Below, piece after piece: positions 1 to 11,100 of a DNA stretch of 64,000 nucleotides (position 1 is the first letter of the stretch; the number at the start of each line of letters is the position of its first letter). Under the pieces are notes generated by a model. It made no database searches. It had not been told where the DNA came from and saw only the letters and a list, made by a program, of their open reading frames with translations. Made by a program: the position numbers and the translations under genes. Origin of the DNA: Salvia splendens (taxonomy: Eukaryota; Streptophyta; Magnoliopsida; Lamiales; Lamiaceae); contig NC_056049.1 of the NCBI RefSeq assembly GCF_004379255.2, forward strand, positions 4,774,001 to 4,838,000, read 5' to 3'.

Positions 1-387
1 TGGCAACCTATTATTAACATCTACATTCTATTCATCGTACCCTCACTTTCGCAATTTATTCCATCTGGCAAGCTCTTCCCACAATAAAATTTCCAAGCTC
101 TATGGGTATAGCTCAAGCCCTTTGAATTTGTATTTTTTTTATGGGAGTGAGCATAATGAGCCCAATTGAGCCTAGTCTTTGCACTTCATGAAAACCTTTG
201 TTGCAAGCTACTGGTGAGAGTTTGTGGTGAACCAAACACCCACGTAATTGAAATAATTATAATTGTTTTGTTTTCATGGCTACCTTGGAGCCTACACAAA
301 GCAAGAACAATTCGAATATTTCTCTTGGGATCCCAAATTCAGTTCCTATAAAAGTTAAAACTGTTAGACCACCTCAAAATTTCCTAG
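1..387. other. Unassigned sequence left of the gypsy relic
   Basis: No convincing gene is visible. The stretch should hold integrase sequence if the neighbouring gypsy element were intact, but recognisable integrase residues start only near 388. It may be an insertion or badly decayed retroelement DNA. Short open frames here show no family motif. Confidence 0.3.
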
Positions 388-900
388 CGTGAAACAAATC
401 CGGAGTCGGATCAAGGAAGCGCAAGACCGGCAAAAAAAAAATCCTACGCCGATGAGCGTCAAACCGAATTGAAATTTAACATCGGGAAGAAGGTCTTCTT
501 GAAATTATCCTCTTCCAAAGGAATAACCAGATTTGGAGTCAAGGGAAAGCTGAAACCACGATATATTGGACCCTATGGAATTCTGGAAGAAGTGGGCCCA
601 GTAGCATATCGCTTGGCATTACCACCCAACTTTGGGAATGTACACAACGTATTCCACGTCTCCCAACTTTGAAAATACGTGTTCGATCCAAAACATGTGA
701 TTCGCCATGAAGAAATCGCTTTAGAGCCTGACCTGAGTTACGAAGAAAAGCCGGTAGAAATACTAGATCGAAAGGTGCAACAGCTTCGGAACAAGTCGAT
801 TACTACAGTGAAGGTTTTGTGGAAAAACCACGGACCAGAAGAGGCAACATGGGAGCTAGAAGAGAAAATGAAGGAGAAATATCCCGAGCTTTTTGTCTAA
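388..900 (+). pseudogene. Ty3/gypsy polyprotein C-terminus (integrase GPY/F and chromodomain-like end), broken
   Basis: This is the last part of a chromovirus polyprotein. The integrase C-terminal module is visible (KVFLKLS, then RYIGPYGILEEVGPVAYRL, then NVFHVSQL), followed by a chromodomain-like tail (VKVLWKNHGPEEATWE, ending KYPELFV at 900). Two lesions are seen. The A-run near 433-442 shifts the frame between the upstream KEAQDRQK segment and the rest, and a TGA at 670-672 interrupts the frame just after VSQL. The element is therefore not functional here. The stop at 898-900 is followed by 46 bp to the LTR, as expected for the Tekay/Del lineage. The lineage call rests on motif style and the long LTR. 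Confidence 0.85.
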
Positions 901-932
901 ATACATCCTAAATTTCGGGACGAAATTTCTTT

Positions 933-946
933 TAAGAGGGGTAGAA
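933..946 (+). other. Polypurine tract of the gypsy element
   Basis: A purine-rich run (aagaggggtagaa) lies directly before the TG that opens the LTR. This is where plus-strand DNA synthesis would be primed. Confidence 0.7.
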
Positions 947-3900
947 TGTAACGACCCGCTAAGCCAATATTATTAGAAACAATATTATTAGCTTGATTAT
1001 CTATATAAGTAACTTTTATGCGATTAAATCCGAGCTACGATAGATTATCGTTGTTGTTTGTTTTGACGATAGACAAATGAATAAAACACACGTAAATATA
1101 TATTACACCTTTATGAATACAATAAATTTAAGTAAATAAATAAAGTCCCATAATCAAAATCTTAATGTCCGATACATCCAATAAAAGTCCAACAAAATTT
1201 AATTTAATACATCTTTTGTTCTAAAGAAAATCGGGTACATCAACGAGAACAGCTCCGAACTGGAATTGAATTTTTTTTCCTGCACCAAATTAAACAAATA
1301 ATATATATATAAAAAAGGGGAGAGAGGGCCGATCATGAGGATGATTTTTTTTTCAAAACATTAAATGCCTCATTTAATGAGGGCAGACAAATCATATCCC
1401 TTCTGACAAAAGAGAATAATTAGAGATAAGAATACCATGCAACTTGCTACACCAACTTGTTACACGTCACTTTCAATACCACCTTTTTTGTATTGTATAC
1501 AATCATTTTTCTTTCCCTCACACACACATCACCCTCAAATCCTAAGTAATCCTAAGTTGTCTGCACACACCAAGCCAACATGGATATAGGAGTTTGAGGA
1601 AGGAGAATTTCACACAATTCGTAGAGTGAAACACTACCATCCAACAACACTTAACTGCCACATCAAAAGGTAAACACCAAGCCTTTCTTTTCTTTCATCT
1701 ATGTACAAGCATGCATATATGTAGTTGGAAGAAGAATCTGCCCAAATGTTAACAATAAACACCAAGAATTACTTGTTTCACCATTAAGTCTTCCAAGAAG
1801 ACACACAATTGTCCGGAATTCACCAAATTTATAAAATAGACAACTAAGTCCTACAACCAGGGTAAGCATAAATTGAGAATCTTATCTTGAACATGAATCT
1901 GCCGGATTTCCAGCGACGGCTCTTCGGCAGCCCGGAGACAACCAAGGACAGCCCCCACTCCGATACGTCACTAATTTCACAACCTTCACAAATTAAATTC
2001 CAAAACTTTTAAATCTAAGATTATAAATTCTTAGAAATTGAAATGAAAGGGAAGAACAATAAATCAATCCTTACCTTTCGGGAGTCCGACGGAGCGGCGA
2101 CGCTGGCGAGCGGCGGCGAAGCTGGAGAGAAAGAAGGGACGGCGGCGGCAGATTGAGGAGAGAAGGGGGCTGGGGCGGTGGAGCAGCGGTGATGTGAGGC
2201 GGTGGAAATCGAGAGAGAGAGAGAGAGATCGGAGTCGACGGCAACGTCGATTCTTGCACCACGGCGAATCGGAGAAAATCGGCGGATTCTGTTTTGGGGA
2301 GAAAAGAAAAAAAAAACGCGAGGGAGAGAGAAGAGAGAGATACGCATAGGGGGGTTAAGGGAGTATTTGATTTTCTCGTTTAATTATTTAGTACTCCTAC
2401 TATAATATTTATTGGGTTAAAGTGAAAAGTGAAAAGTGAAAAGTGAAAAGTGAAAAGTGAAAAGTGAAAAGTGAAAAGTGAAAACTGAAGGAAGGGAGTA
2501 GACTTGCGTAGGGAATGGGAGAATACTTCCATGTTTTCATGTTTTATCTTTTTCTTAAATCACTTTTGACTTGGGCTCCTTCAAATTATTTTGGGTTGGG
2601 GATTATTATTGTTTTGGGCTCTAAAATGTTAATTCTTTGGCCCGATAATGATTTGTCTCACATGTGTAATAGCAAATATATTAGACTAGTGGAATATTTC
2701 GAATCACACTAAGTTTAGTGAAATCAATATTAACCTTTTGGGGATGACTTGAGATAGGGAGAGTCCGTTTCCTTCTTCAAGTTAGAAGCTGGACTACACA
2801 AAGTTTACAAATTGTTTTGAGATGAGACAAATTAATTGAATGGAAGTTTGGACTATGTAAACATGAATTCGAGCACTTATAAACAAATTGGGGCTGCAGT
2901 GCATAGTGAATGTGAGGTTCGATTTCAAATTTAATTATTTCTAGGCTTAAATCAAATGGTTAAGTAAGATAAAATGATTTGTTATGATCCAAGTTGTTAT
3001 GTTTTTGTAGAATAATTAGTAAGGTACACAACACCAATTTTAGTTGGGCACTATTACATAAATGGAGAAATAAGGATGGGGATATATTAATTTGGGCTAT
3101 TTTTCTTTTGGCCTCACTAAATAAATTGGTGAAATAAGGTGGACTAAGATAACAATTATCTTGGGTCAAGTAATTAATCCTTGGGCCGATAATTTAATTG
3201 TTGAGAATTAGTTAGTTAATTTTTTGGAATATTTCGAAGGATGAATGATTTATCCCAAGTCCGAAATAAACATTGCAAGGGAAAACATCTTCGATAATTA
3301 ATTCATGTGCTCAATTAAATCTTAGGATTTAATTCGATATCGTTGAGAAAAATATGAGGAGCCAACGGAGGAATTATAGGCGTAAGCGGCCGACCGGCAT
3401 TGCCCCGCGACGCCTCGGGCGGCCGCTAAGGAAATGGAAAGAAAGAGGGAGACGACGTTCTCAAGTCACAAAAATAATTAAGTTTAATAAAGAAGTGCTA
3501 TTAATTAAATTTTTCCCAATTTAATTAATATGCAAGTTTCTAAAATTTCTATCGGTGAACAAATGATAAAAGAAATAAAGTAGGGGCATGCATTCATATA
3601 AGTATGTGAATTTTCTCGAGTCTTATTAGTACGTTATTTGTTTTCAAAAGGCTATCTCCGTGAGTTAAGGGTGGAGTCAGGAAAATTCAAGTTAAGGAGT
3701 TTTAAGCTGTCGAGGTGAGCTTTCTTATACTAAAAATACAAATTGTATTTTATGAAAACTTGAACACATGTTCGTGATTTTTTTAAAGATGTTGTCTTGT
3801 CATAAATGTTTTTGTGTATGATGCCTATCTGTTGGCTACGGCCAAGTGAATTATGAATGATGATATAAGTCGAATTCGGGTCCCAATGAGGGTGGTGTCC

Positions 3901-4613
3901 CCACTCGGACTAGTGTACACAAGCTCCCTCTGCATGTTGGGCAGAGCAGGTGACCGAGGAAGGTGGCCACCTTCCCGGCACAAGAATACCTCTGACATGT
4001 TGGGCAGAGAAGGTGACCGTGCGAGAACACCATCTCGACGGCACAATGTGATCAGATATGGCTAAGTACAGGAAAAAAAGGGACTGCAGTCCAATGTGAG
4101 TATTTTTAGTAAGCTCGGGTCTTTTCAACAACACCCCGAGTGTTACTGTGATGATGGCTTGACAATATTTTTAAATGTATATGTGTAATTGTCGGCAATG
4201 TGTTCACTGAGTACTTTTTGTACTCAGCCCTGCATATATTTCTAAATGTGCAGGTTGAGCAGCGAAGTGGTGGAGGAAGTGCTATTGAGACAAGACATTT
4301 AATTCAGTCAGATTTTGACTCTCGGAGGTTCATGTCTTCATACATGGAACCGCGTTCATTTGTTTCCGTTGTGCATCTTAAAAGACTCAAGTCTATTTTG
4401 TTCAAAACTCTGATATTTTGAAATTTCTTTACAAACAATTACTCGAGTTTTCATGATCGAGTATCTTTTCTTCTGTGTATCAGCACTTGATTAGTCATGT
4501 CTCGCAGCCAATGCTTGATATTATTTCCCCCCCCCCTTTCTTCCCCGCTTCTTTAATCCTCTCCTAGTCGCGATCAACCGTGTTTTCTATCCTTAGAAAA
4601 TGCGGTCGTGACA
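947..4613 (+). mobile_element. 3' LTR of a Tekay/Del-like Ty3/gypsy retrotransposon
   Basis: The LTR opens with TGTAACGACCC and closes with GCGGTCGTGACA, about 3.67 kb, a length usual for the Tekay/Del chromovirus lineage. A related LTR lies at 33851-37237; the two share their start, the GTACTCAGYCCTGCAT and GTGCAGGTTGAGC blocks, and the last ~60 bp. No protein-coding gene is supported inside: the GC-rich part near 2080-2340 gives only low-complexity frames. The left LTR is outside the window, so the target duplication cannot be checked (right flank tgatt). Confidence 0.85.
2421..2484 (+). repeat. 7-bp tandem repeat (agtgaaa)n
   Basis: About nine uninterrupted copies of agtgaaa lie inside the gypsy LTR. 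This looks like ordinary replication slippage. Confidence 0.9.
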
Positions 4614-4644
4614 TGATTCAAGAATTAATAATAGCAGATTTGTA

Positions 4645-4894
4645 CTCCCTCTGTTCCCTCATAGTTGAGTCATTTTTTCATTTTGGGAAGTTCTCTCATA
4701 GTTGAGGCATTTCCATATATATTAACTTTTTATTCACTCTTACTTTATTCTCTCTATTTTATTCACTTTCTCTTTTGTTCTCTCTACTTGTTTCTCTTTC
4801 TTACTTTTTTATCTATTTATTTAACGTACTCAACATCCCTTTTTTAAACTTCACGCCGAAAAGTTTCGCCTCAACTATGAGGGAACGGAGGGAG
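4645..4894. mobile_element. Stowaway-like MITE (family A)
   Basis: Terminal inverted repeats begin CTCCCTCTGTTCCCTCATAG and end with the complement CTATGAGGGAACGGAGGGAG, flanked by TA on both sides. The 250-bp length, absence of a coding frame and TA duplication fit a Tc1/mariner-derived Stowaway MITE. A second, end-truncated copy is at 15723-15975. Confidence 0.8.
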
Positions 4895-4933
4895 TAATAT
4901 TTATATTTTTTTTGTTTGTGTCTTTCTTTCTAG

Positions 4934-5130
4934 GTGTGGAAGAGGCGTTTGGAGGATCATGCACGGATACTTTTGGAAGTTGTGAAGATGCAGTTTGTTG
5001 CGAGGATGGAAGCTGCGGTGCAAACTGTTGCAAATACAAATGCAACAAAGCTCACCCAAAAGCCAATCCCAGCCCATTTTGTGCTTTGATCGATGTCGGA
5101 AAAGCGTGCTACTGCAATTATGATTGTTGA
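4934..5130 (+). CDS. Defensin-like (DEFL) protein, second exon only
   Basis: A pyrimidine tract ending ttctttctag at 4933 is a good splice acceptor, and the frame then runs open to TGA at 5128-5130. The encoded mature region is a small cysteine-rich peptide with 12 cysteines and a CYCNYDC end, the C-x-C-x3-C arrangement typical of plant DEFL/LCR peptides, which are secreted and act in defence or signalling. The signal-peptide exon is missing. In the intact paralogue at 23292 it lies only 74 bp upstream; here a MITE and the gypsy LTR occupy that place, so exon 1 is outside the window or lost. Not closely similar to the other two DEFL copies; function unknown. Confidence 0.65.
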
Positions 5131-5964
5131 AAGTTAATATCTTGATTATGTTTTTACTAAATGTACTTTTGAGTGCTAATTTTATGTTTTACGGATTTGT
5201 TAAAACTTTATAGTATTTCATTCTACGGTTTTCATACATCAAGAAATACACCGAGTATGTACTATTTTCATTTAGTCTGTTGCACAACAGGTTGCATTTT
5301 CGAGTTTTGAAGATTCTTTTTTCTCTAATGAGGTTGGACTCATTTTCTACTAACAATATTTTAATTACTTTTTTTCTATCTCGTTCTTACTTTACTGATT
5401 GTGTATTAAAACTCGTAGTCAACCAAAAATGCATACACTTGTGGGACGGAATAAGTAGCAATTATGAATGGGAATTTATTTAATAATTGAAAATCAAGAA
5501 ACGGCAAAAATTTGAAAAAATATTCAATCAACATAATTAATCTTATTAAGAGATTAATAACATTATTCCCATTACATTAATAATCTTGTTCATTATTTTT
5601 TGGAATGTAGGAAATTCAAAATATATGTATATATTAAATTGCACTGCTTTCATCAATCCATTCAATTAATAATGAATTGGCACTCATTAATCTCATTAAT
5701 AGCCAATCAGTCGACATTTCGCCGTATAATTATATTCAGTGTCAAGGGATATAACTTAGTAGTGTAATTAATATTTGTTCTATACTATTTGTTAATACAT
5801 TAATAATAATTTAATTTACAATAGATATTTTTAATATAATCATGTATAGAATAATTATTGTTAGTGTAAGAATTAAACTAAATCGTATAGGCATTCCTAA
5901 TTAATCGTATACTCCTCTGTATATTTACTTCCCCCGTCCTATAAAATTCAATGTATTTGATAGG
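5131..5964. other. AT-rich intergenic DNA
   Basis: No gene or clear element is seen. The sequence is AT-rich with many short attaat runs; open frames here lack recognisable domains. Confidence 0.5.
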
Positions 5965-6355
5965 GCCCAAAAAATGATTCGTGGTTAAAATCCAGCACCA
6001 TATTAGTTTGCTTTTAACTGTAGGCTAGTAAACGGTGAACTTTAATTTATACAAAAATATTCACACACTAATTATATATCCATGTCTCGTTTGAAAATTC
6101 TTTTAATTTTATTTCTTTTATACTCCCTTCTTTTAATATTTATACTCCCTTCTTTAAGGTTGACCACTTTTAAGAAACTCAATTAGTTTTCATAAACGTG
6201 TAATAAGCAACATGACTTTTGTAGAACTAACCATTAACTATCCCATTTCCAAATATTTTATATGATGATGGGAGGGAACGTCTCTCGACTCAACCTGGTG
6301 TTATTAGAATCATACATTAAAATCACATTACATTGATAAAAAAAATCTCGAAATT
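5965..6355 (-). repeat. Inverted copy of the DEFL 3' flanking region
   Basis: Read on the minus strand, this segment matches the DNA downstream of the DEFL gene at 23655-25995, after removal of the LTR element there. Shared blocks include the attaaaatccagca motif, the TATTCACACACTAATTATAT block, GGTTGACCACTTTTA.GAAACTC and TCATAAACGTGTAATAAGCA. Similarity fades near 6355, before the place where a minus-strand DEFL coding exon would be. It is a fragment of an ancient inverted duplication. Confidence 0.75.
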
Positions 6356-6469
6356 ATGATTTGAGGTATAGTTATTTTTTAAATATATCTATATCTAAAA
6401 TAAAGATATGATCAAATGTAAACTCTAAATAATGTACAAATTCTAAATTATAATCTGGATCATTAGTGA

Positions 6470-6598
6470 ATGTCAACAGATGATAAAATAATAGCAACAA
6501 AAAATATCAACACAATTTCAACAATTGATGTTGTGTTGACATTGTGTTGAAAATATGTTGATATTTTTTGTTGCTATTAATTTATTATATGTTGACAT
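6470..6598. repeat. Imperfect inverted repeat (hairpin-forming)
   Basis: About 55-bp arms face each other: atgtcaacagatgataaa... on the left and ...tattatatgttgacat on the right, with the CAACAAAAAATATCAAC core present in both orientations. It could be a small MITE or a foldback RNA source. No coding potential. Confidence 0.65.
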
Positions 6599-6635
6599 TT
6601 TCTAACGATCCAAGTCATAATTTAGTGTTTATATA

Positions 6636-6884
6636 CTCCCTCCATCCCCGATTAAGAGTCGCACTTTGACTGGACCCGGATTTTAAGAAATGTAAAGAAA
6701 ACTGGTAAAAAGTTAGTGGAATGTGGGACCCACTTTTTTATATTGGTTTTATAATAAAATGTGAGTGAAGTGGGTTAGTGGATTGTGGGGCCTACATACC
6801 ATTTATGGTAATAATGAAGTGTGACTCTTAATTGGAGATGGACTGAAATGGAAAAGTGTGACTCTTAATCGTGGACGGAGGGAG
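6636..6884. mobile_element. Stowaway-like MITE (family B)
   Basis: Ends CTCCCTCCATCCCCGATTAA and TTAATCGTGGACGGAGGGAG form terminal inverted repeats flanked by TA. It is inserted in duplication A copy 1 and is absent from copy 2, so it arrived after the duplication. Confidence 0.8.
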
Positions 6885-7794
6885 TAATATTTAGTATTTA
6901 CATTTTATCACTATCCATCTAAAACATGTATATATATATGGTAGATGCCATCCCTAAAATTCACTTTCGTCGAGTTTTTATATGTTTAAGAGTTAAGACA
7001 AGAGCAAACCTTAAAACATATTTTTAATTATTGCCATAGTATTATATTCAATTGTTATACATGTAAAGTCACACACATATATAGTATAACAAAATACATA
7101 TTTTAACTGTCAAAATAATCGCAAGTTGGTATAATTCTACGTCATCCATTGAGCCATAATGTATTGGGCCCGTATAATACTAAACAATTGGGCCAACCAG
7201 GATACAGTTTTATACTAGTACAGTATTTAATTTTTCGAAGTCCATTAAGTCTCATTTGAAGTGGGCCTTCCTTGATTGTGATCTGTCCATTTTAGATTAA
7301 CTCCTCTCACAGCAAGAGGTGTTAAAAAATGGGAAAATACTAAACTATATACGTATATGTATATGGATATGGATATAATTTAAACAGAGATGTCACAGAG
7401 GTCCGTGTGTACGCATAAATCTTCTAATTATGTTGAATTTTATATTTAGGATTTTTTCCTACATTTTACTCATAACTAAATTATGTTAAAATAGGTGAGG
7501 TATAAATCTTGTCAGATGTTTTTAATTCTAGTAGAAATGAGAAAAGAAATTGAAAAAAGTAAGTTCAAATATATATAAAAAATTAAATATCATATCAATT
7601 ACCTAGTAGAATACTATAACATCAATACATCATTCATAACTATTAAAATGGAAACGGAAGACCATAAGGAGACTTCCAAGGAGTTTGATATGAGAAGTAC
7701 TTGTTACGTATTCCTTTTCACACTTTATTACTTTTAGATGAACAACTTTTTAATAGTAACAAATAAAAAACGTTTGACATTAGCAAAATTATAA

Positions 7795-8081
7795 CACTAC
7801 AAAAAATTTACCAAGCACAATTAAATGTGCTCGGAAAATAGCGAGCACCTTCAATTGTGCTCGGCAAATACCGAGCGCAAATGAAGGTGCTCGGCAATAT
7901 CAGAAACGGGTGTGTTAATTGCGATCAATTTCGATAAGGTCAACGTGTGCGATCAATTTCGATAAGGTCAACGTGTTCGGCCTGACAATCTATCAACAAT
8001 GGCAAGCACCATTTATGTGCTCGGTATTCCCCAATTTTCCGAGCACTTTGGTGCTCGGTAAACACTGTTTATTTTGTAGTG
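7795..8081. mobile_element. CACTA-like non-autonomous element
   Basis: Termini are CACTACAAAAAA and TTTTGTAGTG. Many subterminal copies of a GAGCAC/GTGCTCG motif occur in both orientations, resembling the subterminal repeats bound by the transposase of En/Spm-type elements. The 3-bp flanks (taa and tta) do not match exactly. It contains a 28-bp direct duplication (gcgatcaatttcgataaggt...) near 7919-7971. It ends 76 bp past the P450 stop codon and so may lie in that gene's 3' transcribed region. Confidence 0.7.
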
Positions 8082-8157
8082 TTAATCCAGTAGGGTTTGC
8101 TTAATACACAATAATACATTATTATAAACCATATGATCAAACAATAAATATTGTTAA

Positions 8158-11100
8158 CTACTGCAACAAAGGCCTCTTAACAACAGGAATCAAAGTAAGA
8201 TCACATTTCCTCTTCCCCGACAAACCAGATGACTCCTTCATATCCAAATCTTTTGGTTTAATCCCATGAGGCAGAATCCAATCAAAATGGTAGAGAAGCA
8301 TCGCCATTTGAATCTCTATATTCGCAATCCCAAACCCTATTGCAGGGCAAATCCTCCTTCCACCACCAAAAGGAATGTATTGGAACGTATTATTCGCCTT
8401 GAAATCGATTTGTTTTTCAAGAAACCTCTCCGGTTTAAAGCTCTCTGGATCCTCCCATTGGTTGGGGTCTCTTCCGATCGCCCAAGCATTAACTAGTACC
8501 CATGTTTTAGCCGGAATTTGGTATCTGTCGATCACGCAGTGCTCTCTGCTTTCTCGGGGAAGCAAGAGAGGGACGGGTGGGTGCAACCGGAGAGTCTCTT
8601 TGATGACTAGTTTGAGGTATTTTAGCTCATGAAAGTGGCTTTCGTCTACTTGGTTTTTGCCATCGAAGACACTTCTCACCTCGTCTTGCGCCTTCTTGAG
8701 AACCCTAGGGTTCTTGAGCATCTCTGCCATTGCCCAGTCTGTAGCTGTGGTTGATGACTCAACTCCAGCGCCATCCTGTTAATTTATATAAAAAAAATGG
8801 GTTTATTGAAAATTAGGATTTACTGCACATTAAAGTTTATTTCATTTTTAAAGTACAACCAAATTGCTCGAAAGATCATAAAGTTTAATGCATTCGCAAC
8901 TCAAAAAAATTTAGCCAAAAAAACTGCTCCATCAAATTTATGATAGTGTCACACTAGCAGCTGAGAATTTATACGTGGATGTTTCTGATGACGAGCTAAA
9001 CAATGTGGTCTATCCATTAATAAAAAACATTGTTTGCTAGAAAAAAGTCAACCATATTTTAAAATTTACGAGGTTGATCATAATTCGACCAAACTTCGTA
9101 GTTTTTTTTTTGTGTAACATGGCCTTTAAAAAAAGTGAAAGCTAGGTCATAAAGCTAAATCTCATGTCATAAATAAACCTATTCACACACTATAATACCA
9201 TGTTCTCATGCACAATCTAAGCTACATCAATTTCGTTTATTGCATAGGTACGATTCTGTTAAGGATAATCCTCCTTAACGTTGGAATTCCACACAATCAA
9301 GAAACCGAAGCCGTGGTCGTCGAGCGCCCAAGAGGTTTGGGTCGGCGAAGACGTCCGACAGAGGGGGTTCTGGGCGCGAGAGAGGTTCTCGTCGGCAGCG
9401 ATAGATAATTAGAGTTTGGTGATTCAAGCCAAGTTAGACGAAATACTGATTTCATTAATTGGTTGAATGAATATTATGGAAGACTCCACACATATTTATA
9501 ATATGTGTGGATACAAAAAGATATGCTAAATCCTTATAATATCTAAACAAAATAATAATAGTAGAAGACTAATATATGCAAATCCCTAATATATCTAAAC
9601 TAAAGGAAGGTTCGTATCAAATCCCCCACGGTTAAAATCCACCTTGTCCTCAAGGTGGGAACCACGAAGCAACGATGACAATTGAAAGCAACAACTTTGG
9701 CGAGGCTTCTCCTCCTGGATCAAATGCATACCGAACAACTGAATGTCTCCCTTTATCGCCTCCAAGAATGCTCAAACATGGCATGTCATTGCACGGAGGG
9801 ATGAATCGTGTATCGACGTAGAGTGATGTCGAACGATGAACAATACTTGGAACATCGCCATCAAAGAAATCCACATAGAAATAGGCAGTTATCCTTACAC
9901 CAGTGCAAGCACTTCCTCTCTTAAACCAACAATTCGCAACATCCTTTGATGACATTTGAGCAAAATTGAACGATGCGATTATCTTCTCCACTTCACCAAT
10001 AGAACCATCCTCCTATTTATCTTCTAGCAATGTCTCCTCCTCATCACCAATCTTCTCATCATATACCCCAACGAGCCCTTGCAACGCCATATTGTCAGTC
10101 TTGACGATCTCTTCCATGGTCTCTTCCTTTGGAACATCAAGATTAGCGCCCCCATTGTTAGCGGCATTGTTGGGAACATCCTCAACTAGATTTTCGTCAT
10201 CAATATTCTCCTCAAATATGCAATTCAACCGGGGGAGGAGGGCAGCTTGCTCCAATCTATAAATACGCAATTTCTCGTTGAAATCACTTACGGCAGCTAG
10301 TTGGGCCGGGCAAGACGAACGAACCTTGAAACTGGGAGCAACAACAGGCAACGTCGTTGTGCGGGACCCAACGATCGGTCGCACAGTGGTGGCTGGTACA
10401 TAGGCTGCGCGTGCAGCACTTCTGGCAAATCCCAACAGGTAGGCGAGTGCGGAGGCTGGTCCGGAGTTTGATTGGTCACACGCGTGGGCTGACTGTACAG
10501 GTCCCGCGGTGGCTGTTCGGTGAAGTAGCGGGGCCGGTGGGAGGTGGGCTGGACTCGCAGCACTCTCACCTCCTCCTAAGGGTGAGGTCGGTCCCAGCAC
10601 GTCTTCGAGCATCGGGGCCGGTCAAAGGTCAGGTAGCTGCGGTCTTGCTGTTGCGCCGGTGGGTCCCGGCACGTCGGGCGGTGCCGCTGCGTTCCGGGTC
10701 TCGGGTGGCGATCAAACCCTAATTGGTTCTGATGATCTCCACGATCAGATAGGTGGCCACCCCTCTCGACGTAGCCACCGCGGTGTCGGGGCCAAGCGTC
10801 TTGCGAGCGATCGCGGTACCCGATGGACTGGTATCTCGGTCGTGGGCGACGATCAGGTGGATCCAAGTGGTGTGAGACGTAGGGTGGTATTGGCTCAGGG
10901 ATGCGCGGCTCCTCCAGATTGTCGACCCGCCTATCCGTCGAATCCAGCCTGAACTCCAATTTGTCGAACCGGGCCATGATCTTCTCCAGTCCGGCGGAGG
11001 AAATCTCGCTCGTCACCGGAAAGTTGCTCGGTGGGTCGCTGATTTGAACCCTCCGTCGAACTCTGGTGTAGTTGCGTGACATAATGACGTTGAATGGTGG

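Larger units (their letters stand above)
6356..7420 (+). repeat. Segmental duplication A, copy 1
   Basis: Blocks of this segment recur in the same order at 15590-16260. Examples are ATATGGTAGATGCCATC, AAGACAAGAGCAAACCTT, AATTCTACGTCATCCATTG, GGCCAACCAGGATACAG and CTCCTCTCACAGCAAGAGG. The two copies differ by MITE insertions and by expansion of a GGATAT repeat in the second copy. No coding frame is conserved between the copies. Confidence 0.8.

Noticed and set aside
2021..2347. Minus-strand open frame of 108 codons in the gypsy LTR
   Set aside because: Low-complexity Ser/Pro/Arg composition from GA-rich DNA, inside an LTR, with no domain.
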